Shown here piece by piece: positions 54,725 through 62,675 of a stretch of DNA of 64,000 nucleotides (position 1 is its first letter; each line of letters opens with the position of its first letter). The DNA comes from Hormoscilla sp. GM7CHS1pb. Its GTDB lineage: Bacteria > Cyanobacteriota > Cyanobacteriia > Cyanobacteriales > Desertifilaceae. The position numbers and the translations under genes were made by a program. Below the pieces are notes generated by a model. The model had not been told where the DNA came from. It saw only the letters and a list, made by a program, of their open reading frames with translations, and did no database searches. The DNA lies in NCBI GenBank assembly GCA_014323675.1, contig JACONN010000005.1:434001-498000 (forward strand), written 5' to 3'.

Positions 54725-54946
54725 TCAAAATTCCATGTCATCGCTCATTATTTTTCCGTACTGTTCTTGATATTCTGCGATCGCATTTTTTAGTTTACCA
54801 TTCAGTCTAGGCGGGTTTGACATCACTGATATAAACAAATCCCGATCGCGATCGGACAAAACTAGCCTTTCATGAGAGTCTATTTCCTGTTTATCCAGGG
54901 TGCGATCGCTACCGGAGACTCTTTTAATACTTGCAGCTTCTGACAT
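54725..54946 (-). CDS. TacA/DUF1778-like antitoxin C-terminus without the DNA-binding part
   Basis: 73 residues. HERLVLSDRDRDLFISVMSN followed by PPRLNGKLKNAIAEYQEQYG matches the toxin-binding tail of TacA-type antitoxins (LSxRDxxxFLExLxNPPxPNexLkxAxxxY). Those proteins normally start with a ribbon-helix-helix; here the first 30 residues (MSEAASIKRVSGSDRTLDKQ) do not resemble one. No GNAT acetyltransferase toxin is adjacent. It may be a stand-alone neutraliser or a remnant. Confidence 0.6.
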   Translation of the reverse strand: MSEAASIKRVSGSDRTLDKQEIDSHERLVLSDRDRDLFISVMSNPPRLNGKLKNAIAEYQEQYGKIMSDDMEF

Positions 54947-55024
54947 ACTGAATTCTCAATTTAGTGGCATGTTGACAGCAGAATTTTTTACACAACCGGT
55001 AGCGGATGGTGGGCGGTGCCCACC

Positions 55025-56161
55025 CTACGTTCGCGGCAAGTCGCCGAACAGGCGCATAAACTTGCGATCGATATAATCTTTCCAAACCCACAGCAACTTC
55101 GAGGGACCGCAACCCCAGTTCCCCCGAGAGGCGATCGCCCGTCCATCACCGGTGCCAATTAAACCCAAAATCTCCTGCTGAGGTCGATAGGGTTGTAGAG
55201 GTTTGGACAGCAACATCTGCTGCAAATTCTCAAACAATGGTTTTCCCTGACGGACTGCAAATACTCCCGCTTTCGGACGCTGATAATTTTTCATCGTGGC
55301 AATGTCCCCAGCGGCAAATACCTGCCCGTGAGAGACCGATCGCAGGGTATCTTCTACGAGGATAAAACCTGACGAGTCCGTTGTCAACCCCGATTCCCCC
55401 AACCAACTGGGTGCTGATGCTTGCGTTACCCAAAATATGCGATCGCACTCAACGGTCAAACCCGACTCGCACCGCACCCCTCCGGACTTGACTTCGCAAA
55501 CATTTTCCTGTAAGTGCAGTTGGATACCGCGCTGGAGCAGAATTTTCTCCAGGCGTTGGCGTACCCAGAGATTGTGAGAATTCATCAATTCCCTGCTGCG
55601 ATGGAATAAATGAATCTTCACATTTTCTCTGCCGATAACTTTTCTCAGGCGTTGTTGCATTGTCAGCGCTAGTTCTACACCCCCGGCGCCACCACCAACA
55701 ATAGCAATAATTATGGGTTTTGTCCCTGCTATAGTAATCTCAGATAGCAGTTGATTCCAAGCTTGCAAAAATTGCGGTACGGGTTTGGCGGGAATGGCGT
55801 ATTCTGCTGCACCGGGTACGGATATTTTCGCTGGCGTGCTGCCAATGTCAATAGATAATAAGTCAAAGGTTACTGCTGGGCGATCGGCACAGAGTACCCG
55901 ATTATTTTCTAAGTCTAAACCAATTGCCCGATCGATATAGATCTGGGCTTGAGCAAACTGACAAAGATGTGGCAAGTCAATGTGACATTCATCGAAATTA
56001 TAAAATCCTGCCACGTGACCGGGAAGCATGCCAGAATAGGGAGTATGGGAACAGTCCGTTATCAGAGTGAGGTTTACCCCTGGTAATGGGTTGAGGCCAA
56101 AGAGGCGCAATGCGATCGCGTGAGAGTGGCCGCCACCAATTAGCACTAAATTCTTAACCAT
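55025..56161 (-). CDS. FAD/NAD(P) pyridine nucleotide-disulfide oxidoreductase (SelD-fusion type), C-terminally short
   Basis: NDH-2-like flavoprotein of 378 residues. NLVLIGGGHSHAIALRLFGL is the FAD dinucleotide fold, PYSGMLPGHVAGFYNFDECH follows, and IIIAIVGGGAGGVELALTMQ is the NADH fold; VFAAGDIAT closes the FAD site. In many cyanobacteria this sequence is the first half of a fusion with selenide,water dikinase (SelD). Here the protein ends DRKFMRLFGDLPRT and stops next to a GGTGGGCGGTGCCCACC repeat, so the SelD half may have been lost. It could equally be the natural stand-alone form. Confidence 0.82.
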   Translation of the reverse strand: MVKNLVLIGGGHSHAIALRLFGLNPLPGVNLTLITDCSHTPYSGMLPGHVAGFYNFDECHIDLPHLCQFAQAQIYIDRAIGLDLENNRVLCADRPAVTFDLLSIDIGSTPAKISVPGAAEYAIPAKPVPQFLQAWNQLLSEITIAGTKPIIIAIVGGGAGGVELALTMQQRLRKVIGRENVKIHLFHRSRELMNSHNLWVRQRLEKILLQRGIQLHLQENVCEVKSGGVRCESGLTVECDRIFWVTQASAPSWLGESGLTTDSSGFILVEDTLRSVSHGQVFAAGDIATMKNYQRPKAGVFAVRQGKPLFENLQQMLLSKPLQPYRPQQEILGLIGTGDGRAIASRGNWGCGPSKLLWVWKDYIDRKFMRLFGDLPRT

Positions 56162-56304
56162 AGATTCTTTATCTTCAGATCGATTTTCACCTTCCCCTCG
56201 TTCCCAGGTAGAACCTGGGAACGAGGGGCGCGAGGCGGAGCCTCTAGTTTAAAATGGTGCAAGATATGATATCTGCCAATTCCTCCATATCATCAAAAAC
56301 GATC

Positions 56305-56853
56305 CTAACTAAACCAAGCAGCGTCAAGGGTAAAATTGCGGATATTTTTCAAAAAGAAACTACTATTTTGCTTGACCAAATCTCCCCAACATGATACTGG
56401 CAAACGCTCTTGATAAGCTTTAATCGCCAGAACATAGTCCCGATCGAACAATTCTGCTTCGATCTTCTGCAACTTGTTAATTACCACTCCCATTAAAATA
56501 ATCTCTCCACTCAGGCGATCGCCTAATGGTGATTCTATCCCAGCAATCAACCCTTGGATTTCAACATTCGGCAAATTAGTGATTAAAGTCTGGATAATTT
56601 CTAACTGCGTTTTTCCCTCAATATTGGCTAAATTTTCCACCAACAAATTCATCGTTAAAGGGAAATCAGACATTTCTCGATTTAACGGTAAAAGCAGATA
56701 AACGTTTTTAGATTTCCTCCCATTCCTTTCCCAAATAATCCCCTGGTCATCTATCTGTCTTTGCCGCTGCCAGCCTTGATTTTCTAAATAACTGGCCACG
56801 GCTTCTGGTTCGATGTTCTCAAATAATTCGAGATCCTTAACAATGAGATTCAT
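56305..56853 (-). CDS. DUF4365-associated partner protein (intact copy)
   Basis: 182-residue soluble protein, no named domain that I recognise. Features are LENIEPEAVASYLENQGWQ, RQRQIDDQGIIWERNG, a middle helical region GKTQLEIIQTLITNL, IILMGVVINKLQKIEAELFD and the end FLKNIRNFTLDAAWFS. Its ATG overlaps the stop of the DUF4365 gene (ATGA). The damaged homologue at 35608-36139 has the same order and overlap, so the pairing is conserved and probably functional. I do not assign a function. Confidence 0.8.
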   Translation of the reverse strand: MNLIVKDLELFENIEPEAVASYLENQGWQRQRQIDDQGIIWERNGRKSKNVYLLLPLNREMSDFPLTMNLLVENLANIEGKTQLEIIQTLITNLPNVEIQGLIAGIESPLGDRLSGEIILMGVVINKLQKIEAELFDRDYVLAIKAYQERLPVSCWGDLVKQNSSFFLKNIRNFTLDAAWFS

Positions 56854-57353
56854 AGCTTTTCCCCTCTCAAAACTTTTTGCATCATCAACTCTAAACTTGT
56901 GGGAGTCAATACTTGATTTCTAGGAATTTTAACGGTAATATTTTCCTTGTTTTCCGTAGAATCAGCCCCCGCTAAAGATGACCAATAACCACAACGTTGC
57001 AGACAAAGCGATGCCTCAGTTTGTTGCAGCCAATCCTCGACCCGTTCGGGGACAACCACAACAATTAAAATTATTGGAGGATAACGATTTCCTCGTCTCA
57101 ACTCGTTATAATTTTTAACTGGTAAAGGATAGCGGATCGAGGTATCGCCAACCACCTCTCTCGAAGTACATTTAACTTGAGCGTAAAGAATCGGAAATTT
57201 TTCGAGTTGAGGTTCTTTTAATCCCGTAAAAATTAAATCAACTCCCAACATATCTAAAGGTGCCGTCGTTCTTTCGCAAACACAACCCGCAACTGTGGCA
57301 ACTGCTCTAATATAAGCATAACTAAACTCCTCTTTTTGCAGATTAATCTCCAC
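56850..57353 (-). CDS. DUF4365-domain protein (copy 2)
   Basis: 167 residues; MEINLQKEEFSYAYIRAVAT starts the family. Then LGVDLIFTG (Asp), YAQVKCTSREVVG (Gln-x-Lys) and YPLPVKNYNELRRGNRYPPI; a D...QxK layout suggests a nuclease-like fold. VVPERVEDWLQQTEASLCL follows, then CGYWSSLAGADSTENKE. It is preceded on the same strand by UPF0175 and overlaps the partner gene by four bases. Defence or toxin roles have been proposed for DUF4365; nothing here proves it. Confidence 0.8.
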   Translation of the reverse strand: MEINLQKEEFSYAYIRAVATVAGCVCERTTAPLDMLGVDLIFTGLKEPQLEKFPILYAQVKCTSREVVGDTSIRYPLPVKNYNELRRGNRYPPIILIVVVVPERVEDWLQQTEASLCLQRCGYWSSLAGADSTENKENITVKIPRNQVLTPTSLELMMQKVLRGEKL

Positions 57354-57397
57354 TTAACAACTCCTATAACTCAAAAGTAATGGTTTCAGTCTTCATC

Positions 57398-57445
57398 AAT
57401 TCTCCATTCACAATTCTCCATTCACAATTCTCCATTCACAATTCG
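57398..57445 (-). repeat. 16-bp direct repeat, three copies
   Basis: AATTCTCCATTCACAATTCT-type units repeat three times at the 3' end of the UPF0175 gene; the last covers its final codons (RIVNGEL). Short tandem duplication. Confidence 0.8.
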
Positions 57446-57709
57446 CAAATGAGCAATTCCCCTTAATTCAACCTCTAGTTCCGATTCATCATAATCGAAA
57501 ATCACTATCCCTTTACTGGCTAAAATGTCCATAAATTCCAGGCCGTTGATTCCGGCCAATTCTGCCGCTTTGCCGAGAGATAGTCTTTTTTCTTGAAAAT
57601 AAGCGATCGCTGCCAGCAGTCGGATCTGATGTTTTAACTCAGCGCTGCCTATTTTTAAGGCTGCCAGTAGATTAAGAGGAACTTCAAAAGTAATAGTTTC
57701 TGTCTTCAT
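57422..57709 (-). CDS. UPF0175 family protein
   Basis: 95 residues: ITFEVPLNLLAALKIGSAEL then RLLAAIAYFQEKRLSLGKAA and ELAGINGLEFMDILASKGIV. This is the HTH-type UPF0175 fold, which serves as the antitoxin of PIN-like DUF3368 toxins in several cyanobacteria. No such toxin adjoins it here; the next genes on the strand are the DUF4365 module. A short strand (DESELEVELRGI) closes the protein. Confidence 0.85.
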   Translation of the reverse strand: MKTETITFEVPLNLLAALKIGSAELKHQIRLLAAIAYFQEKRLSLGKAAELAGINGLEFMDILASKGIVIFDYDESELEVELRGIAHLRIVNGEL

Positions 57710-57967
57710 AGCTAATCCCTGATATCATCTAACAATCATATCATACTTTCTCACCTCTTGAGGGGCGATCGCCCCTGAGGGAAATCTCGATTTTTCGCTC
57801 CGGACATTGCTTTGTTCGTGTAGCCGGGCCCCTCACGGGTGAGGGCGGCTAAATTTTCTGGGCGGCTAATTGGGCCGTGCGATCGGCCACCTTTTGTTCC
57901 AGAGTCTGGTAGAACTGGGCATAATCGCGATCGTTTTCATCTATTTTCCCTTCTACTGCAATCCCCG

Positions 57968-58015
57968 GTCCCTTTACAAGTATGATCTGATAGGATATCA
58001 TACTTGTAAAGGGAC
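57968..58015. terminator. 19-bp perfect inverted repeat
   Basis: GTCCCTTTACAAGTATGAT and ATCATACTTGTAAAGGGAC pair perfectly around a 10-base loop. It may be a small mobile hairpin or a strong terminator; no gene ends next to it on the plus strand. Confidence 0.6.
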
Positions 58016-58202
58016 ACAGAATAGTAGAAGTTGCTCAATATGTTGGTGGGGAGTGATTTCCACACGAGAGTAGCTCCTGCAGCTTTTTAAACAGGAGCTG
58101 ATGTCGCACTTAATGAGTCTGTCCTTTATAACAAGGAGCTGTAACACCCTTGGTGCTTAGGTGGAAACTACACAAGCGAGACTTGGAGTCAATGGTTTAT
58201 GT

Positions 58203-59758
58203 TTATGTTGGTTTTGGCGGCTGCATCTGTTGAATTAGCGTGGACAACGCTGGCATCTTGAAAGATTTGGAAATTCGATCCTTAATGTACGAATAAAAAT
58301 TCACTCCGTTTTTGCGGCAGGTGTCAACCAGAGCCAAAAACACTTCCCACGCCTGAGTCCCCTGTAGAGTGCGGGTTCCATTGGAGATTTTGCGCTTAAT
58401 CACATACTCCCGGACTGTCCGCTCTGCCTCATTATTGTCAAGAGGAACTTCAGGAAAATCTAGAACTAATAGTAAATAAGGCTTCTTCTGTTTTGTTAAA
58501 TCAATTCTATGATCTAAAGCACTGTATCCGGTTTGACGGGAAAACAATTTGTCAAATTCGGTTTCAAGCAACAGTTTTTGTTGTCGCTGCTCTTCTGTGC
58601 TTTGCTGTTGATAGGCTTTGAGTTGATAATAGTAAATCCAAAAATAAGAGAGAAATTGTGCCAGGCTTTTTTGATGAGAGGGAACCAGAGGAGTCAGCTT
58701 TTCGTAGTGTCGTCCTTCATGAATCCAGCATAAACTACGATGGTTCGTCTGGTTGTGAAATTGTCCCGCGTCATCAGCCACCAAAATATCTATGTAGTCC
58801 CCGAGCTGCTTTTTCTTCTTGTCAGGCAAAATACTGTCAACTAAATCATCTGATTGAACAACTGCTAATTCAGTTGGATCCAACTGCAATTCGTTTAACA
58901 TTTGGAGAACTGTTTCAGAGTTTTTGCGCTCTCTGGTAAAAAAACTGCTATAGTAAGGATTGCAGAGTGTGAATACATAGCAATTTTTCCCATTAACCCG
59001 CATCCCCGTATCATCAATTTGGTGATAACTGGTACTGCCCAGTCCCGCTTCTAAAATAGCATTTCGTTCTTCAGTAAATTCTCTTAAATATTGCCGAGTT
59101 ATTAAGTTAGATATTTTTCCCGCCGAGATTACTATTCCCTGAGACGGCAACAATTTAAGAATCTTTTCTTCTGGCACTCGTAACTGATAATACAAAGTGA
59201 GAACAAATGCTTCGAGTTCACTCCCGTAAGATTTGCCTTTTAATCCTTGCGGCAACTGGGCTTCGTAAAATTTCTCCGTACTAGGTGAATAGAGTCTTTC
59301 TAGTCGATAAATAACCGTGTCTGTTTTAAATATAATATTTTGAATTGTTACTTCTCGGTAGCCTCTATGGGTGATATCTGACGGCAAGTTACTCCGAGCC
59401 AGTTTGATAACCTCTTCTCTGTCAATATGAATAAGTTGGCGACGTTCCTGGGGGGGGTTTTCGGTTTTTTCTTTTTTCGCTCTCGACTATTGGGCTGCTC
59501 TGGTTTGGCCTCCGCAGAAGTATCAGCTTTAGAAGTATCAGCTTTGGCTTGAGGTTTGATGTCAGGTTTTCCCTTGTGCCCTTTGAGCGCGGCTATTTCA
59601 TCTCTCAATCGTTGATTGTCAGCTTTCAATTCAAGGTTTTGGCTGTATAGGTCTTCTAGGTAATTGAGTAACCGCTGCAAAACTTCCCGACTTTTTGGGT
59701 CGAGATTCTCTGTGTCTTGGTCGAGGTCAGCAAGCCAATTCTTAGTCATGTCTTCCAA
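58203..59758 (-). pseudogene. IS66-type transposase, frame broken at a C run
   Basis: N-terminal frame: coiled coil MTKNWLADLDQD...LLNYLEDLYSQNLELKADNQ with a basic linker. The second frame is the DDE transposase: YHQIDDTGMRVNGKNCYVFT, VVQSDDLVDSILPDKKKKQL, CWIHEGRHYEKL, DNNEAERTVREYVIKRKISN. The frame change is at a run of eight Cs (minus strand) near 59452; nine (or six) would join TPPPQERRQLIHIDREEVIK to the second frame. Terminal repeats were not identified. Some IS66 enzymes might tolerate this by slippage. Confidence 0.8.
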
Positions 59759-59759
59759 C

Positions 59760-60424
59760 TTACTACTTATTTATCGAATTTGTCAACCCTGGGCGCGGGA
59801 TTTTGAAAAAAATCAGCTGTCGCGCATCTCAACTGCATATTCGGGCGCTCGGCTGCCGACTCACCACTTCGAGGTCAAAACCCCCCACCCCGTAAGCATT
59901 TGAGAAGTTTTCGCTCCTCAAAAATTGCTCTTGTCCTGTTAGGCATTCCGAGGCAGTACAAGGGCTGTTCACTCCAGTCCGATGGCCCGAGTAACTATGC
60001 AGTACCGGCAGTACCCATATTCCTTCACCACCAAGATCTTGAGCAATTACGAATAGTAATCATATTTTGCTCATCTCTTCTTCACCGTTGGACAGGATAT
60101 CTACCTTGGCAGCAGTCTGACTCTCTCTACTTTACCAATAAATATCTCATTATTAGTTACCCAAATGTTAAATTATATTAATTTCTCTATTAAGTTTTAT
60201 TATCTCTACAGGCGATCGCCTTGCAGCAACCAGAGCATGTCAAGTTTGAGAATTGCTAATTGAGAATATCTCTAACTGCGCAGCGTTGCGAGGAACGAAG
60301 CAATCTAGAACTACTCCCCCCCGAGAGGAATGGAGATCGCAAACTCTGTACCAATGCCCAGGGAGGAGCTACACTTAAGTTTATCACCATGTTTCTCCTC
60401 GACAATCTGCCGTGTCTCCTGGTC
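59760..60424. other. intergenic region right of the IS66-type gene
   Basis: No gene recognised. A short plus-strand frame (KIALVLLGIPRQYKGCSLQS at about 59.92 kb) matches nothing I know. Small inverted repeats only. Confidence 0.35.
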
Positions 60425-60585
60425 GGGAGATGTCCTCGTTGATTTCGTGGGCAACTCCTGCGGCGTCACCGGCGGCTAATTGACCAACTGTTGCCATCTT
60501 TTCATTTTGGACAAGCTGAAGTTGCATTTCTTGGAATTGTTGCAGAGATTGTTTTAGCTGCTGTAGTTTTGTGACTGCCGATCGA
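60425..60585 (-). pseudogene. histidine-kinase fragment (HisKA)
   Basis: Reads TKLQQLKQSLQQFQEMQLQL then VQNEKMATVGQLAAGDAAGV and AHEINED, the dimerisation helix and phospho-acceptor His of a sensor kinase (usual QLxQSEKMAxxGQLxAGVAHEIN). The catalytic domain is missing to the left, where CCGTGTCTCCTGG repeat DNA starts. To the right, a GAF-like helix (LQILCARLAAISL) is traceable to about 60660. Confidence 0.7.
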
Positions 60586-60678
60586 GTTGTTCTTTAAGGA
60601 GATGGCAGCCAATCGCGCAGAGGATCTGCAAAACTTCCACCCGATCGCGTACTCCCTGACTAGCTTCCTGCGGCTATC

Positions 60679-60718
60679 ATGTCCGGAGACGCCCACAGGG
60701 TGGGCGCTCTCGGACACG
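60679..60718. repeat. palindromic element, short-core form
   Basis: TGTCCGGAGACGCCCAC(A)GGG and GTGGGCGCTCTCGGACACG make a 40-bp hairpin, a version of the CACCCACC family without the TGTCG loop. Confidence 0.75.
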
Positions 60719-60726
60719 AGTTGTCA

Positions 60727-60854
60727 GTCCAAGAAAGTGATTGGCTGTGACATAATGGAACTGGCTCCCGTGGTGTCCCAGTTCACAGCTGCTAAATTAC
60801 TGTATAAACTCATAGGGTATCATGTTAGCGGTCGGCTGGACGAGGAATTAAAAT
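60727..60854 (+). pseudogene. agmatinase/arginase C-terminal fragment
   Basis: KKVIGCDIMELAPVVSQFTA then AKLLYKLIGYHVSG is the end of ureohydrolases (usual V.G.DI.ELAP......TA.LAAKL.Y.LIGY). The metal-binding core is absent; DNA to the left is a palindromic element. Remnant. Confidence 0.7.
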
Positions 60855-60869
60855 CAAAAAATGTCTCCA

Positions 60870-60923
60870 CGATATCTCCTGTGTGCCGAGTCCCCTGGGA
60901 CAAGAGCACAGCAGGAGATATCG
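60870..60923. repeat. palindromic element with CGATATCTCCTG arms
   Basis: CGATATCTCCTGTGTGC and GCACAGCAGGAGATATCG enclose CGAGTCCCCTGGGACAAGA. Lies between the agmatinase scrap and the redoxin gene. Confidence 0.8.
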
Positions 60924-60960
60924 TTTGAGGGAGCGGGCAATTTTGTAAGAAGGAAGGGAA

Positions 60961-61537
60961 ATGAGCGTAATGAATTTGGCGGGGACTCCCATTGGCAGCT
61001 ATGCACCAGATTTTGAGGTGCCTGGGGTAGATGATGAAGTTCACCATCGAGCACGCTATCTGGAAAAATATCAAGTGATAGCTGTCATATTTATCAGCAA
61101 TAACTGCCCCTACGTGCAGCCTTATCTGGAAAGGCTAAAACAACTCCAGACAGAATTTGCCGACATGGGGGTAACTCTGATCGGGATAAATGCCAATGAT
61201 GGGACCCAAGACCGAGCAGAAAGCTTGGAGATGATGAAAGTCTTTGCTACCTCCGACGGACTGAACTTTCCTTATCTGCGAGACGTGACTCAGGATGTGG
61301 CTCGCAGCTATGGCTGCGCCACGCTGCGCGATCGGGGCGGACAAGACGCCAGAGGCTTTCCTGCTAGACCATCAGGGAATACTGCGCTATCGGGGGCTGA
61401 TTGACGATCGTCCAGCAGATGCAGCCGCAGTGCAGGTGCCTTACTTACGTCAGGCGATCGGCCAGGTACTTCAGGGAGAACCAGTCACTATAGCCTCTAC
61501 AGATCCAGTAGGCAGCGAGATTCAATGGCGCCACTAA
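60961..61537 (+). pseudogene. thioredoxin-like peroxiredoxin (AhpC/TSA-type), interrupted by a 22-base repeat
   Basis: Redoxin of about 185 residues. IGSYAPDFEVPGVDDEVHHR starts the fold, FISNNCPYVQPYLERLK holds the active-site Cys, and NANDGTQDRAESLEMMKVFA follows, then VTQDVARSYG. There 22 bases (CTGCGCCACGCTGCGCGATC plus GG) are inserted after TATGG at 61309; without them the frame reads SYGADKTPEAFLLDHQGILR and continues to EIQWRH at 61537. The inserted piece is a dispersed repeat also seen at 21.7 kb. Upstream GGAAGGGAA precedes the ATG. Confidence 0.85.
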
Positions 61538-61593
61538 AGAATTATAAATGAAGCTTGACAAATTAGCAATCAGGATCTGTAATAATCGGTGGG

Positions 61594-61730
61594 CCGTGTC
61601 TCCTGGGTAGTGCTTAAGCGATGTCTTCTCCTCGTTCCCTCACAGCGGAGGGGGCGTTACCCGGGGAGCTGGCAGCCTGGGAACGTGCGATTAGCGCTCC
61701 CAGAAGACATCGAACTCCCAGGAGACACGG
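61594..61730. repeat. nested palindromic elements upstream of pyrH
   Basis: Outer arms CCGTGTCTCCTGGG (61594) and CCCAGGAGACACGG (61717). Within its TAGTGC core lies a second palindrome with arms CGATGTCTTCT (61619) and AGAAGACATCG (61702), itself carrying GTGCGATTAGCGCTCC and a GTTCCCTCACAGCGGAGGGG segment. One element has landed in the loop of another. Confidence 0.85.
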
Positions 61731-61762
61731 GAGGTTCCTTGAGTTAAGAAAATAGTGACGGC

Positions 61763-62491
61763 ATGTCGATAGGTTACCAGCGGGTCTTACTGAAACTGAG
61801 CGGCGAAGCATTGATGGGCAGCCTAGACTACGGGATAGACCCAATGGTGGTGCAAAAGGTCGCCTCCGAAGTGGCAGAGGTAGTAGCCAGTGGAGTCCAA
61901 GTGGCGATCGTGGTAGGGGGTGGCAATATCTTCCGAGGGATCAAAGCAGCCGCTTCCGGAATGGACAGGGCAACGGCAGACTACATCGGCATGTTGGCGA
62001 CGGTGATGAATGCGATGACACTCCAGGATGCCCTGGAACAAATGCAAGTGCCCACGCGGGTGCAAACGGCGATCGCCATGCAGGAAGTGGCGGAACCTTA
62101 CATCCGCCGCCGCGCCATGCGTCACCTGGAAAAAGGACGAGTGGTCATCTTTGGTGCTGGCTCGGGAAATCCCTTCTTTACCACGGACACGACAGCGGCA
62201 CTCCGGGCCGCAGAAATCAATGCTGAGGTGATTTTCAAAGCTACTAAGGTCGATGGTGTCTACTCCTGTGACCCCAAGACTAACCCAGAGGCACAACGCT
62301 TTGCTAGCATTACCTACGGCCAGGTCCTGAGTCAAGATTTACAGGTGATGGATAGTACGGCGATCGCCTTATGCAAAGATAACCAGATTCCGATTATTGT
62401 GTTTGACCTTTCCCAGCCGGGCAACATCCGTCGCGCCGTCAAGGGAGAACCAGTAGGAACGCTCGTCGGCGGTAGTGATACCACGATCTGA
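61763..62491 (+). CDS. pyrH: UMP kinase
   Basis: Hexameric bacterial UMP kinase making UDP for pyrimidine synthesis; 242 residues. RVLLKLSGEALMG is the phosphate-binding start; IVVGGGNIFRG, ATADYIGMLATVMNAMTLQD, GAGSGNPFFTTDTTAALRAA and KATKVDGVYSCDPKTNPEAQ follow. Paired with frr, the usual bacterial order. Between the two genes are nested palindromes. Frame intact. Confidence 0.96.
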   Translation: MSIGYQRVLLKLSGEALMGSLDYGIDPMVVQKVASEVAEVVASGVQVAIVVGGGNIFRGIKAAASGMDRATADYIGMLATVMNAMTLQDALEQMQVPTRVQTAIAMQEVAEPYIRRRAMRHLEKGRVVIFGAGSGNPFFTTDTTAALRAAEINAEVIFKATKVDGVYSCDPKTNPEAQRFASITYGQVLSQDLQVMDSTAIALCKDNQIPIIVFDLSQPGNIRRAVKGEPVGTLVGGSDTTI

Positions 62492-62506
62492 AAAAAAAAT
62501 CCACCC

Positions 62507-62612
62507 CCGATGTGCGACAAGGGGTACGGCGAAGACGATGTCTCCGGAGTAGTGCGTTCCCCTGGGAACGAGGCGCAAGGCGTGGAGACATCGAGATCCC
62601 CTCGCACATCGG
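62507..62612. repeat. nested palindromes between pyrH and frr
   Basis: Outer arms CCGATGTGCGA...GGGG (62507) and CCCCTCGCACATCGG (62598); inner arms CGATGTCTCC (62536) and GGAGACATCG (62584) around GGAGTAGTGCG and TTCCCCTGGGAACG. Transcribed with the operon, so it would form a long RNA stem between the two coding regions. Confidence 0.85.
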
Positions 62613-62675
62613 AGTACTATAAATGTGATTAGAAATGGCTGAAAATATCTCAATAGGGTAGATAGTGAGGTTAGC

